Of a stretch of DNA of 15,682 nt, positions 6,368-13,609 are shown one piece after another. Each line of letters begins with the position of its first letter. Positions within the stretch are counted from its first letter, which is position 1. The notes below the pieces were generated by a model. The model searched no databases. It was not told the origin of the DNA and saw only the letters and a list, made by a program, of their open reading frames with translations. Position numbers and translations under genes: made by a program. The stretch comes from an uncultured Odoribacter sp. (GTDB taxonomy: Bacteria > Bacteroidota > Bacteroidia > Bacteroidales > Marinifilaceae): the NCBI GenBank assembly GCA_905204385.1, contig CAJKZL010000015.1, positions 1 to 15,682 of the forward strand, read 5' to 3'.

Positions 6368-6934
6368 CTATTTCTGATCTTTTCTCTTTAATTTTTCTTC
6401 CTTAAACTTTCCTTTTATCCAGAAAGTATAGATCAAACCGCTGGCTATTCCTGCCAGGACGATATAGGCCGGCGATACGCCGCATTTCCAGATCAGTACG
6501 GCTCCGATAGTGGGAAACAGCAATTGCAATCCCTTGAGGTGCATAGAGCGGGCCGCATTGATACAGGGAACCAGGATGAGGGCAACGACGGCTGGCCGGA
6601 TGCCGTTGAATATTTTCATTACCCATATGTTATCCTGGAAATGATTGAAAAACAAAGCGATGGCCAGTATGATCGCAAACGAAGGCAAGATAGTACCGAG
6701 TGCACAAACGATACTGCCCCAAAGTTTTTTGAGTTTATAACCGACGAAGATAGAGATGTTAACGGCAAAAATGCCGGGTATAGACTGAGTCACTGCAAAG
6801 AGATCCATGAAGTCTTGTTTATCCAGCCAGCCCCGGTTGACCACCTCTCTTTCGATCAGGGGAATCATGGCATAACCACCACCGATCGTAAACATTCCGA
6901 TTTTAACAAAAGTAAGAAAAAGCGTCCAGTACAT
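6368..6934 (-). CDS. chrA: Chromate transporter, CHR family half-protein (first of pair)
   Basis: 188 aa from the ATG at 6934-6932 (MYWTLFLTFVKIGMFTIGGGYAM). The frame continues upstream to 7003 but those 23 residues (PAEDSPWPPF…) do not resemble the family, and the aligned partner begins with the same MxYW-type start. Motifs are FTIGGGYAMIPLIEREVV and TQSIPGIFAVNISIFVGY; compared with the partner, the PGP of the second motif is PGI here. About six membrane segments are followed by a basic C-terminal tail (KGKFKEEKLKRKDQK). It forms an operon with the following CHR half-gene. A possible -7 box on the minus strand (CAAAGATA on plus, 7001-7008) would place the transcript start inside the rejected N-terminal extension. 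Confidence 0.92.
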   Translation of the reverse strand: MYWTLFLTFVKIGMFTIGGGYAMIPLIEREVVNRGWLDKQDFMDLFAVTQSIPGIFAVNISIFVGYKLKKLWGSIVCALGTILPSFAIILAIALFFNHFQDNIWVMKIFNGIRPAVVALILVPCINAARSMHLKGLQLLFPTIGAVLIWKCGVSPAYIVLAGIASGLIYTFWIKGKFKEEKLKRKDQK

Positions 6935-7000
6935 TTGAGTATCGATTACAGAAAAAGGCGGCCAAGGAGAGTCTTCGGCCGGCCCTATCCTCAATTTCTG

Positions 7001-7008
7001 CAAAGATA
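7001..7008 (-). promoter_or_regulatory. Possible Bacteroidota -7 box for the chrA pair
   Basis: CAAAGATA on the plus strand is TATCTTTG on the minus strand, matching the TAnnTTTG consensus. No clear -33 TTTG is seen at the expected distance, so support is partial. Confidence 0.35.
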
Positions 7009-7147
7009 CGCTTCATCTCGGGAATAATGATGCCGGGAGGCTTAAATTTCTTTCCTTTTTCCTTTTTTGAAAAAGGAATAGATTACGCTTTGTTCGGATT
7101 TATTCTCAACGGAGAAATATGGGCCGGAGGCATAGGCGTATTCTATC

Positions 7148-7181
7148 CTGACCGATACAGACATTTATCTGTATCGGTCAG
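7148..7181 (-). terminator. Perfect 14-bp hairpin between the protease operon and chrA
   Basis: Arms ctgaccgatacaga (7148-7161) and tctgtatcggtcag (7168-7181) are perfectly complementary around a 6-base loop. It lies 24 bases downstream of the protease stop and upstream of chrA. There is no T-run on the minus strand, so it may be a weak or protein-assisted terminator or an RNA-stabilising 3' end. Confidence 0.6.
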
Positions 7182-7204
7182 AACAAAATCAGTTCTATAG
7201 GGGG

Positions 7205-8287
7205 TTAAATAGCATCTTTTTTAGCATACTCGGAAAAATCGCAACCGAACCGGTCTGCCAGGTAGTTGTCCATGGCATCGGCTTTGAATGCCATATCGGT
7301 AATATTCTTTTGGATTTCGCTCGCAAAATCGGAGAATATATCCGAAATATGGATACGATAGGAGAGATAAATCTGATTGCCGTCGAGTCCCAACTGATAA
7401 GGTTTGATATCCTCAGCACTCAGCAGGTAAGTTAGTATAGGCTCCAGATTTTTCTTGGGTAATATATTCAGAGGTGAGGTACAAAAAAGGTACGACTTTT
7501 GATAGACGAACATCCTTATTTCCGAACTTCCTTTGTGGAAAGTCCAGCTTTCGTAGCCTACTCTTGCCAGTACCGGATTAATCCCCATATCCTCGATAGC
7601 TTTTTCACAAAAGGCTGCCAGTTCGGTGAGCCCTCTTTGACGGAAAATGTTTTCAGGAAGTTTTTCTCCGCACGAGGGACAATATTCGTCTTCGTCGGAT
7701 ATAAATTCTTCGCAACTATTACATTGTATATTGAAGGCATTCCTGTCCAGTCCTCCTATCTGCTCCAACAGTCCTCGTAAGAGGCTTACGGGGATGCCGA
7801 ATCCCATATTGTCTGCGTTGGTCAACTTACAGGTAGTCACGGCAACCACTTCGCCCTTTCGGTTGAACATGGGGCCTCCGCTATTTCCCGGATTTACGGC
7901 TGCATCGGTCTGGATGTAATAATTGTCGTCCATCAGTTGTCTGGGTGAAGATATCGTTCCTTCGGTAGCTGTGAAAGGCATTCCGAAGGGATATCCGGCT
8001 ACATTGATTTTCTGTCCCAATGTTACATCCTCAACGGCCAGGGGTATATCGGGCAGTGTCGAGAAATCGCCTTCAGCGGTCAATAGGGCGATGTCTAGGG
8101 AAGGATTGATCAAAATGACGTTGGCAAGGTAACGGTTTTTATCTTGATCTTCGAGGGCGACTTGTCTGAAACCTTCTACAACGTGATAATTAGTGACAAA
8201 GACGTTCAGGTTGCTCAGGAAAAAACAACTGCCTGATCCGCCGGCGTGGTTTACTTTGAATACTGTTTGAAAAATATTTTGTTCCAT
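7205..8287 (-). CDS. Cytoplasmic trypsin-like (S1C) serine protease with zinc ribbon and YbjN-like C-terminal domain
   Basis: 360 aa, start ATG 8287. Residues 1-175 are a DegP/HtrA-type S1C protease domain: GSGSCFFL, catalytic His35 (TNYHVV), Asp65 (SLDIALL) and Ser136 (NPGNSGGPMFN), so the triad is intact. There is no signal peptide and no PDZ domain, unlike periplasmic DegP, so it should act in the cytoplasm. Residues 189-206 form a zinc ribbon (CxxC at 189/192 and 203/206). Residues about 215-330 are an alpha/beta domain resembling YbjN / secretion-chaperone-like folds (…NLEPILTYLLSAEDIKPYQLGLDGNQIYLSYRI). It is the last gene of a three-gene operon, 45 bases after the acidic protein, and the first gene of that operon encodes a similar YbjN-like domain. 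The substrate is unknown. Confidence 0.88.
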   Translation of the reverse strand: MEQNIFQTVFKVNHAGGSGSCFFLSNLNVFVTNYHVVEGFRQVALEDQDKNRYLANVILINPSLDIALLTAEGDFSTLPDIPLAVEDVTLGQKINVAGYPFGMPFTATEGTISSPRQLMDDNYYIQTDAAVNPGNSGGPMFNRKGEVVAVTTCKLTNADNMGFGIPVSLLRGLLEQIGGLDRNAFNIQCNSCEEFISDEDEYCPSCGEKLPENIFRQRGLTELAAFCEKAIEDMGINPVLARVGYESWTFHKGSSEIRMFVYQKSYLFCTSPLNILPKKNLEPILTYLLSAEDIKPYQLGLDGNQIYLSYRIHISDIFSDFASEIQKNITDMAFKADAMDNYLADRFGCDFSEYAKKDAI

Positions 8288-8332
8288 GGTAGATTTTAAT
8301 TATGATGTTTTATCAAAAGAAAAACAATAAAA

Positions 8333-9061
8333 TTAATTTCCGAAAGTTTTTGCAGCGAGTTCCTGCACTTTCTGTGTGTATTCTTCGGCGCTCATTTGTC
8401 CGCTCATCATTTGCTGTTGCAATAGTTGTACTTGTTGCATATAATTCTGCATCCCATTGCCCTGCATCATCTGTTGCATGTTTTGCATCACTTGTTGCTG
8501 CATTGCCTGAACGTTTTGCATATACTGATTCATATCGAAACCTTCGTCCGATTCTTCCTCCTCCTCCTCTTCCTCCAGTTCATCTTCCATAATCGCTTCC
8601 ATAGCTTGGTAGAGTACAGGGGCGGCTTTTTCCCAGGACTGGGCGGAGCCCTGTTGCAGAGCTTTTACCACTACGCGGTTGACATTTTCCTGCAGGTTGT
8701 TGTAGTAGTACATTTCATAGAACTTATAAAGCATCATGATACAGGCTGTCATATAATCGCCCGATTCCATATAGTTGGAAATTTTCTTATAGCTGTCTTC
8801 GAAGTTTTCTTGAATATTCTGAAGATTAGAACGGCGCTTCGATGGAATAAAGGTTTCGGCATAATAGAGGCTTTCGGCCAATTCGGCCTTTGTCAGGTGT
8901 TGCAGTTTTTCGATGACAGTCTTTCCCTGAGCGATAATTTCGGGTAAGGGCAAATCCTCCCGGTCCATGTCGCGGATTGCTTTTTGCATATCGTTGAGTA
9001 GTTGTCCCTGGGGATTGGCAAAATACATAAACTTCATCATCGTTGTATCGACGATATTCAA
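8333..9061 (-). CDS. Unknown acidic, Met/Gln-rich protein with SHOCT-like C-terminus
   Basis: 242 aa, start ATG 9061. I do not recognise a family for the N-terminal helical part (residues 1-155; KAIRDMDREDLPLPEIIAQGK, then SNYMESGDYMTACIMMLYKFYEMYYY). Residues 159-173 are an almost pure Glu/Asp run, and residues 177-222 are very rich in Met and Gln (repeats of MQQ/MQN). The final 25 residues (MMSGQMSAEEYTQKVQELAAK) look like a SHOCT-type short C-terminal domain, often linked to oligomerisation or regulation. There is no membrane segment. It lies between the YbjN-like protein (30-base gap) and the protease (45-base gap), same strand, so they very probably form one operon. It may be the partner or substrate of the protease; that is a guess. 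Confidence 0.82.
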   Translation of the reverse strand: MNIVDTTMMKFMYFANPQGQLLNDMQKAIRDMDREDLPLPEIIAQGKTVIEKLQHLTKAELAESLYYAETFIPSKRRSNLQNIQENFEDSYKKISNYMESGDYMTACIMMLYKFYEMYYYNNLQENVNRVVVKALQQGSAQSWEKAAPVLYQAMEAIMEDELEEEEEEEESDEGFDMNQYMQNVQAMQQQVMQNMQQMMQGNGMQNYMQQVQLLQQQMMSGQMSAEEYTQKVQELAAKTFGN

Positions 9062-9091
9062 GATATAGCCGTATTTCCGTGAGGATTCGAA

Positions 9092-9685
9092 TTATTTAAC
9101 GGCTTCCAGACATTCACTGCAACAGTCTTGTAAAGCTTCGTAGATGCGGTCGATATCCGCATCGGCATAAGGGGTGTTTTTGGGTTCATAGATGCGATGG
9201 GCTCCGAATTTGGTTTCAAATTCATCATCGTATCTATCCCCGGTACGGCAAATTTCTTCGAGAATATAGTAAATTTTATAGGGATTGATGAGTTGGATCG
9301 GACAACTGTATTCAAAAGACAATTGTTCGTCTTTCAGATAGATCATCGATAAATCCATAGCATTGAAATTCAGTCCTGCCACTTGTCGCAGCAGCGGAAT
9401 ACGTCCTTTTTCCGGCAAGCAGACAAAAGGGGCTGTAATGGAAAGTTTCTCGTCGTCGAGCTTGATGTGTACGATGATGGAACCATGAGGAATGTGAAAT
9501 TCATTCCCTGCGGCATCGCCGTAGGTTGTTCTGAATTCCTTGTCGATATAATCCAATAAAGCATAAAAAGATTGCCGGTATTCATGATTTTCAAATGCTT
9601 CCACGCTTGCATCGAAGGATTCTACGTTTATTTTACTTTCCGTAGAGGCAATAACCGGTGGAATAAAGGTTAATGTTTGTTTCAT
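9092..9685 (-). CDS. YbjN-like / secretion-chaperone-like domain protein
   Basis: 197 aa, start ATG 9685. The central part (IVHIKLDDEKLSITAPFVCLP, then RIPLLRQVAGLNFNAMDLSMIY and DEQLSFEYSCPIQLINPYKIYYILEEI) has the strand-helix pattern of YbjN-type domains (…LP…lL..l..lN…l.l..d.l.l.y.…l..il..i). The same pattern occurs in the C-terminal third of the protease two genes downstream. The C-terminus carries a Cys cluster (DCCSEC). It is soluble with no signal peptide. It is first in the three-gene minus-strand operon, about 190 bases after a promoter candidate at 9884-9914. It may act as a binding or scaffold protein for the protease. Family assignment is moderately sure, function unknown. Confidence 0.78.
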   Translation of the reverse strand: MKQTLTFIPPVIASTESKINVESFDASVEAFENHEYRQSFYALLDYIDKEFRTTYGDAAGNEFHIPHGSIIVHIKLDDEKLSITAPFVCLPEKGRIPLLRQVAGLNFNAMDLSMIYLKDEQLSFEYSCPIQLINPYKIYYILEEICRTGDRYDDEFETKFGAHRIYEPKNTPYADADIDRIYEALQDCCSECLEAVK

Positions 9686-9883
9686 ACGATTATAATTTTT
9701 TTAGTGATTATCCGAAATTCTCGCTTCTTCGCTGTTTCATTTTATGAAAAGTGAATAGCTTGAGGATTTCACCGATAAATAAGTTTTCTTTTCAGTATCT
9801 TTTTTCCGCTTGTCTGTTTTGGCAACTGAGTACTCCGGTATACAGGAGATTCTTTATCGTCAATATTCGATACAGCACGTTTA

Positions 9884-9914
9884 CAAATGTAATCATAGGT
9901 TTGGTTCTGGCAAG
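9884..9914 (-). promoter_or_regulatory. Putative promoter of the protease operon (Bacteroidota -33/-7)
   Basis: On the minus strand CTTG (9914-9911) is followed after 19 bases by TACATTTG (9891-9884), which matches the TAnnTTTG -7 element with a near -33 TTTG. Transcription would start near 9877, giving a leader of about 190 bases before the YbjN-like gene. A plus-strand -7 look-alike (TAGGTTTG, 9896-9903) overlaps it but lacks a -33 box. Confidence 0.45.
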
Positions 9915-9974
9915 AAAAGCGGAGCGAATTTTCAGGATATGCTTCGATGGAAGGTTATTTCGTATAAAGTCATG

Positions 9975-10089
9975 GGAAGCTCCGCCTCAACTCTATCCCT
10001 CCTGGTTTCCTGCTGTATGTCAACTGGCGCATGCGGCAGAGGTGACTACCGGAGGGGATACGGGAGGGATAGAGATGGGGCGGAGTTCC
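9975..10089 (+). ncRNA. Candidate structured RNA: ~115-nt hairpin in the divergent intergenic region
   Basis: Outer arms 9975-10002 and 10063-10089 pair over about 27 positions, with a perfect 12-bp inner part (ctctatccctcc/ggagggatagag). Inside the loop a second 10-bp stem forms (10010-10019/10030-10039). Four non-Watson-Crick positions are G·U if read on the plus strand and A·C on the minus strand, which favours a plus-strand RNA. One A·A and one A·C mismatch remain. No T-run follows. Alternatives are a MITE or REP-like palindrome. No gene in either strand explains the region 9686-10357. Confidence 0.45.
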
Positions 10090-10169
10090 CCGGGACCGTT
10101 TGGGGAGATCGATGGGCGATTTTAGGTAAAAACGGGTAGGTTTGTCAACTGCCGGACGGCAATTATTGC

Positions 10170-10177
10170 TATATTTG
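10170..10177 (+). promoter_or_regulatory. Possible -7 promoter box of the ybaK operon and long leader
   Basis: TATATTTG matches TAnnTTTG exactly. A TTTG lies at 10141-10144, but the 25-base spacing is longer than usual. Transcription from here would give a leader of about 170 bases before ybaK. The leader contains a gccgg-tct-ccggc hairpin (from about 10207) and a purine-rich tract near 10280-10300. No known riboswitch is recognised. Confidence 0.4.
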
Positions 10178-10357
10178 CCTGTCTTGGATGAAGGGGATAA
10201 GTAATTGCCGGTCTCCGGCCATCGGGACGGGCTCTGTTCCGGGAGAGACGATTCACTTGTCGGCTGTCACCGGCCAGCAGGAAGAAAAAAAAGGAATAAA
10301 ACGAAACGGCTATCGCAAGAGAGGGTATTTAGCCGAATGTTGGAGGAATTAAAGGAA

Positions 10358-10837
10358 ATGGCGGAAAAGATAAATAAAACGAATGCAGCCCGTTTGTTGG
10401 ATAAGGCAAAGATAGCTTATGCGCTGGTGCCTTATGAAGTGGACGAAAATGATCTGGCGGCCACGCACGTCGCCCGACAATTGGGAGAGAAGATAGAACA
10501 GGTTTTCAAGACCTTGGTATTAAGGGGCGATAAAACGGGGATTTTTGTGTGCGTAATCCCGGGAAATGGGGAAGTCGACCTGAAATTGGCGGCCAGGGCT
10601 TCCGGAAATAAGAGCGCAGAATTGATTCATATGAAGGAATTATTGCCTGTGACGGGCTATATCCGTGGCGGTTGCTCGCCCATCGGGATGAAAAAGTCCT
10701 TTCCCACTTATTTTCATTCCAGTTGTCTGGACTTTGATGTGATCTATGTGAGTGCAGGGGTTCGGGGTTTGCAGATCCGGATAGCACCCGGGGATCTGAT
10801 CGGATTTGTAGGAGCGCAGGTGACGGATTTATTGTGA
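10358..10837 (+). CDS. ybaK: Cys-tRNA(Pro)/aminoacyl-tRNA deacylase YbaK/EbsC family
   Basis: 159 aa from ATG 10358, the same length as E. coli YbaK. ATG 10337 is an alternative; the frame is open further upstream but that part is non-coding leader with no family similarity. The protein starts MAEKINKTNAARLLDKAKIAYALVPYE, as usual for the family, with QVFKTLVLRGD (catalytic-site Lys in the KTL motif), VDLKLAARASG, YIRGGCSPIGMKKSFPT and VSAGVRGLQIRIAPGDLI. YbaK hydrolyses mischarged Cys-tRNA(Pro) in trans, a translation quality-control step in the cytoplasm. It is the first gene of a tight operon: its stop TGA overlaps the ATG of mutY (gTGATGg). Confidence 0.95.
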   Translation: MAEKINKTNAARLLDKAKIAYALVPYEVDENDLAATHVARQLGEKIEQVFKTLVLRGDKTGIFVCVIPGNGEVDLKLAARASGNKSAELIHMKELLPVTGYIRGGCSPIGMKKSFPTYFHSSCLDFDVIYVSAGVRGLQIRIAPGDLIGFVGAQVTDLL

Positions 10838-11898
10838 TGGAGATGGAAGATTTTGCAGCTATACTGATCCGTTGGTACTCTGAAAACAAACGTCGGCTTC
10901 CCTGGCGAGAGACTGAGGATCCCTACCGGATTTGGATTTCGGAAATCATTTTGCAACAAACCCGGGTAGCACAGGGGCTTGAGTATTTCAATCGTTTTAT
11001 GGAGCGTTTTCCGGATGTGGCGTCATTGGCGCAGGCCGGAGAGGATGAAGTGATGAAATACTGGCAGGGCTTGGGCTATTATAGCCGTGCGCGTAATCTG
11101 CACGCTGCCGCCAGGGAAATCATGGAACGTTACGAGGGGGTGTTTCCTAGCGAATATGAAAAAGTGCGGGCCTTAAAAGGCATCGGGGAATATACGGCTG
11201 CGGCGGTCTGTTCTTTTGCCTGGCGGCAACCCTATGCCGTGGTGGATGGGAATGTTTATCGTGTGCTGGGGCGGGTCTTCGGCATAGATACTCCCATAGA
11301 CAGTGGACCGGGAAAGAAGGAATTTGCGGAGTTAGCCACTGCGCTGCTCGATCGGCAGCGTCCCGATATTTATAACCAGGCGATAATGGATTTCGGGGCG
11401 ATTCAATGTACACCGAAAGCCCCCGATTGCTTATATTGCCCTTTGCGCGAACATTGCGTGGCTTTTGCTACCGGAAAGGTCGCTCAGCTACCTGTCAAAG
11501 AGGGTAAAACCCGGGTCAAGCCCCGCTACTTCAATTACTTGCATATCGGTTGCCAGGGAAAAACTTTGCTGAAACGGCGCAATGCCAAAGACATTTGGCA
11601 AAACCTTTATGAATATCCCTTGATCGAAACCGCTTCAGCGGTAGACTTTTCCGTATTGGAAAGGTCGGAAGAGTATCGCGGATTGATGGAAGGGGTTGAG
11701 GAGATACAGGTGAAGCGCATAATGGAAATGCCGGGGCATGTTCTTTCACATCGCGTTATCTATGCCCGTTTTTATCAAATAGAGGTCAGCAATCTCTCTC
11801 CCCGTATGGAAGAATATTGCCGGGTAGACGATGAGGAAATGGAAAGGTATGCCGTTTCCCGCCTGATGGAATTATATATGGAAAGAATAAATGAGTAG
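10837..11898 (+). CDS. mutY: A/G-specific adenine glycosylase MutY
   Basis: 353 aa from ATG 10837, overlapping the ybaK stop; a GTG at 10834 is possible but less likely. MutY removes adenine mispaired with 8-oxoguanine. Visible are catalytic Glu36 (WISEIILQQTRV), the helix-hairpin-helix LKGIGEYTAAAV (113-124), catalytic Asp137 (VVDGNVYRVLGR), and a 4Fe-4S site C191-x6-C198-x2-C201-x5-C207. Residues about 230-353 form the C-terminal MutT/NUDIX-like domain that recognises 8-oxoG. All expected residues are present and the length is normal. Grouping with ybaK and ygbA suggests a housekeeping/stress operon. Confidence 0.98.
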   Translation: MEMEDFAAILIRWYSENKRRLPWRETEDPYRIWISEIILQQTRVAQGLEYFNRFMERFPDVASLAQAGEDEVMKYWQGLGYYSRARNLHAAAREIMERYEGVFPSEYEKVRALKGIGEYTAAAVCSFAWRQPYAVVDGNVYRVLGRVFGIDTPIDSGPGKKEFAELATALLDRQRPDIYNQAIMDFGAIQCTPKAPDCLYCPLREHCVAFATGKVAQLPVKEGKTRVKPRYFNYLHIGCQGKTLLKRRNAKDIWQNLYEYPLIETASAVDFSVLERSEEYRGLMEGVEEIQVKRIMEMPGHVLSHRVIYARFYQIEVSNLSPRMEEYCRVDDEEMERYAVSRLMELYMERINE

Positions 11899-11901
11899 AC
11901 T

Positions 11902-12195
11902 ATGTCGCGCATCGGACGGGAAAAAAAGACGGTAGAGTCGATGATCAGGCTCTATTGCCGGCGAAAGGAGAAGAACAAGTCTCTGTGTCCGGCCTGTGCC
12001 GGCTTGCTCCAATATGCTTGCAATCGGCTTGACCATTGTCCCTGGGGGGAACGGAAACCCACTTGTAAACATTGCGTCATCCATTGCTATGCACCCGAAA
12101 TGCGGGAACGGATGCGGGAGGTGATGCGTTTTGCCGGGCCGAGAATGTTGTTTTATCACCCTTTTGCCGCATTGAGACATTTGTTTTCAAAATAG
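11902..12195 (+). CDS. ygbA: YgbA-type 'nitrous oxide-stimulated promoter' family protein
   Basis: 97 aa, ATG 11902, three bases after the mutY stop. The small basic protein is full of cysteines: C19, C29, C32, C40, C46, C55, C58 and C62, in the pattern RLYCRRKE…LCPACAGLLQYACNRLDHCPWGE…CKHCVIHCY. That is the signature of the YgbA_NO family. E. coli ygbA is induced under nitrosative stress and helps recovery from nitric oxide; the cysteines may bind a metal or Fe-S cluster. No membrane segment. Last gene of the ybaK-mutY-ygbA run. Confidence 0.9.
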   Translation: MSRIGREKKTVESMIRLYCRRKEKNKSLCPACAGLLQYACNRLDHCPWGERKPTCKHCVIHCYAPEMRERMREVMRFAGPRMLFYHPFAALRHLFSK

Positions 12196-12203
12196 AGGCG
12201 CAA

Positions 12204-12236
12204 TTTGTTCTTCTTCGGAAGATTGGCTTAACTTTG
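12204..12236 (+). promoter_or_regulatory. Putative promoter of the pnuC-TPK operon (Bacteroidota -33/-7)
   Basis: TTTG (12204-12207), 21 bases, then TAACTTTG (12229-12236) fits the TTTG/TAnnTTTG consensus. It lies just after ygbA and would start a transcript near 12243 with a leader of about 130 bases. The leader shows a weak hairpin followed by a T-run (12259-12284), but the TPP riboswitch core (CUGAGA, ACCUGA) is absent. Confidence 0.55.
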
Positions 12237-12372
12237 TCCGGTTTTTTGCCCGGAAATTCCTGGGGTTGAAACAGGGGCTTTTTTGCCTATCGGGGCATGT
12301 TGTCCTGGAGTAGGCCGGGAAATAGAAACCGATATTTCATTGTATCGATAGATCAATATTTGAACCAGGGAA

Positions 12373-12960
12373 ATGGAACAGTTTCTGGAATATTTCGGAG
12401 TCGTTACCGGGTTGACATACCTGGTGCTGGAAATCATGCAACGCCGGCTGATGTGGGTGGTGGGATTGCTGACTTCTTTCACCTATATCTTTGTTTTTTT
12501 CTTTTCCGGGTTTTATGCCGATATGAGTCTGAACGTTTACTATGTAGGTATTAGTATCTATGGGTTGTGGCACTGGAAAAAGAGGTCGCTGGGACCGGAA
12601 GAATCCTCTGCAGCCATCGTCTACCGTCATTTGTCTTCCGGCTTGGGAGCGGTTTTGTTGTTTATTACTGCCGGTTTGTTTACGGGAATGTATTTTATCT
12701 TGTCGCGTCTGACAGATTCTCCTGTTCCTGCCGGCGATGCTTTTACCACGGCATTGAGCGTTACCGCTACCTGGATGCTGGCACGCCGGATTCTGGAGCA
12801 TTGGTGGCTGTGGGTGGTGATTAACTTTGTATCCTTATGGCTTTATTGTCAGCGCGGTTTGTATCCGACCGGTTTTTTGTTCGCCTGTTATGGGGTATTG
12901 GCTGTCGCCGGATGGATGAATTGGAAACGTAAAGGGAAACAGGATGACTGGAATTTATGA
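12373..12960 (+). CDS. pnuC: PnuC/PnuT-family vitamin transporter (probably thiamine)
   Basis: 195 aa membrane protein with about seven hydrophobic segments, start ATG 12373. Family motifs seen are GVVTGLTYLVLEIMQRRLMWVVG, YADMSLNVYYVGISIYGLWHW (the W..W stretch) and the C-terminal WWLWVVINFVSLWLYCQRGLY. PnuC proteins carry nicotinamide riboside by facilitated diffusion and trap it by phosphorylation. When the gene is paired with a thiamine pyrophosphokinase, as here (17-base overlap), the member is usually a thiamine transporter (PnuT). Substrate is inferred from context. No TPP riboswitch is seen upstream. Confidence 0.93.
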   Translation: MEQFLEYFGVVTGLTYLVLEIMQRRLMWVVGLLTSFTYIFVFFFSGFYADMSLNVYYVGISIYGLWHWKKRSLGPEESSAAIVYRHLSSGLGAVLLFITAGLFTGMYFILSRLTDSPVPAGDAFTTALSVTATWMLARRILEHWWLWVVINFVSLWLYCQRGLYPTGFLFACYGVLAVAGWMNWKRKGKQDDWNL

Positions 12961-13570
12961 ATGTGTAATCGTAGCCAACGGGCTTTTTCCGTCCCGTCCG
13001 GAGATCCTGGAAGTCATTCGCACTGCCGGGTTTGTGATAGCCTGCGATGCTGCTGTCGCCGGACTGGAAGCCTGCCGGGAGCCCGACGCTGTGGTCGGCG
13101 ATTTGGATAGCCTATCGTCGGAGAGCCGGCAGCGGTATCTGGACCGTACCTACCGGATTGCCGATCAGGAGACCAATGATTTGCCCAAGGCTGTCTGTTT
13201 TGCCCGGGAGAAAGGCTATCAGGAAGTGCTTATATTGGGAGCCACAGGTTTGCGTGAGGACCATGCCCTGGGAAATATATCTTTGTTGCTGGAGTATCCA
13301 CATATAGACAGGCGGGTCTAGATGTGGTAGGATATCCGAAGTTTCATTCCGTTGACTCATTCTGCTTCCTTCCGCAGCTATCCGGGACAGCAGATTTCCC
13401 TTTTCTCGCTTTATCCTCATGGAGCGGTGTCGGTGAGCGGATTGCGTTATCCCATACAAAAACGAAGATTATATTCCTGGTGGGAAGCTACCCTGAACGA
13501 GGCTGTCGGGGACGAGTTTTCCGTCACTCTGCACGAAGAGGCGAGGATTTTGGTATACCGGAAATGGTAA
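12944..13570 (+). pseudogene. Thiamine pyrophosphokinase interrupted by two in-frame TAG codons
   Basis: The first part (12944-13321, 125 aa) is the TPK catalytic domain: CDAAVAGLEAC with Asp35, GDLDS (52-56), DQETNDLPKAV (74-84), and LILGATGLREDHALGNISLL (97-116). After RRV the same frame reads TAG (13319), M-W, TAG (13328) and then DIRSFIPLTHSASFRSYPGQ, …VSGLRYPIQKRRLYSWWEAT, …LNEAVGDEF and ends at 13570. That is exactly the C-terminal thiamin-binding domain of TPKs, so a complete gene of ~208 codons is split by two amber stops without a frameshift. As written only a truncated enzyme is made. Other genes here end in TAG, so TAG recoding is unlikely. Sequence error, true pseudogenisation or readthrough are possible. 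It overlaps the transporter gene. Confidence 0.85.
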
Positions 13571-13605
13571 CAGGAAGATTCCGGATGCTTTCCGGAATCT
13601 TCCTG
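13571..13605. terminator. Bidirectional terminator hairpin between TPK and the nitronate monooxygenase gene
   Basis: Perfect 15-bp arms (13571-13585 and 13591-13605) with loop tgctt start directly after the TPK frame's TAA and end 4 bases before the stop of the convergent gene. The position between convergent genes indicates termination on both strands, although there is no T-run. Confidence 0.75.
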
Positions 13606-13609
13606 GCGG

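Noticed and set aside
9751..10139. Plus-strand frames of 124 and 109 codons
   Set aside because: No family similarity; their C-terminal halves are Gly/Arg-rich because they cross the long hairpin.
12196..12372. TPP riboswitch before the transporter/TPK operon
   Set aside because: The conserved CUGAGA and ACCUGAU cores are missing; only weak hairpins are visible.
11896..13330. TAG stop reassignment (amber recoding) in this genome
   Set aside because: mutY, ygbA and other genes end in TAG at the expected family lengths, so TAG acts as a stop here.
13319..13352. Frameshift as explanation of the broken TPK
   Set aside because: 13319 and 13352 are in the same frame as 12944, so the two halves are separated by in-frame stops, not by an indel.
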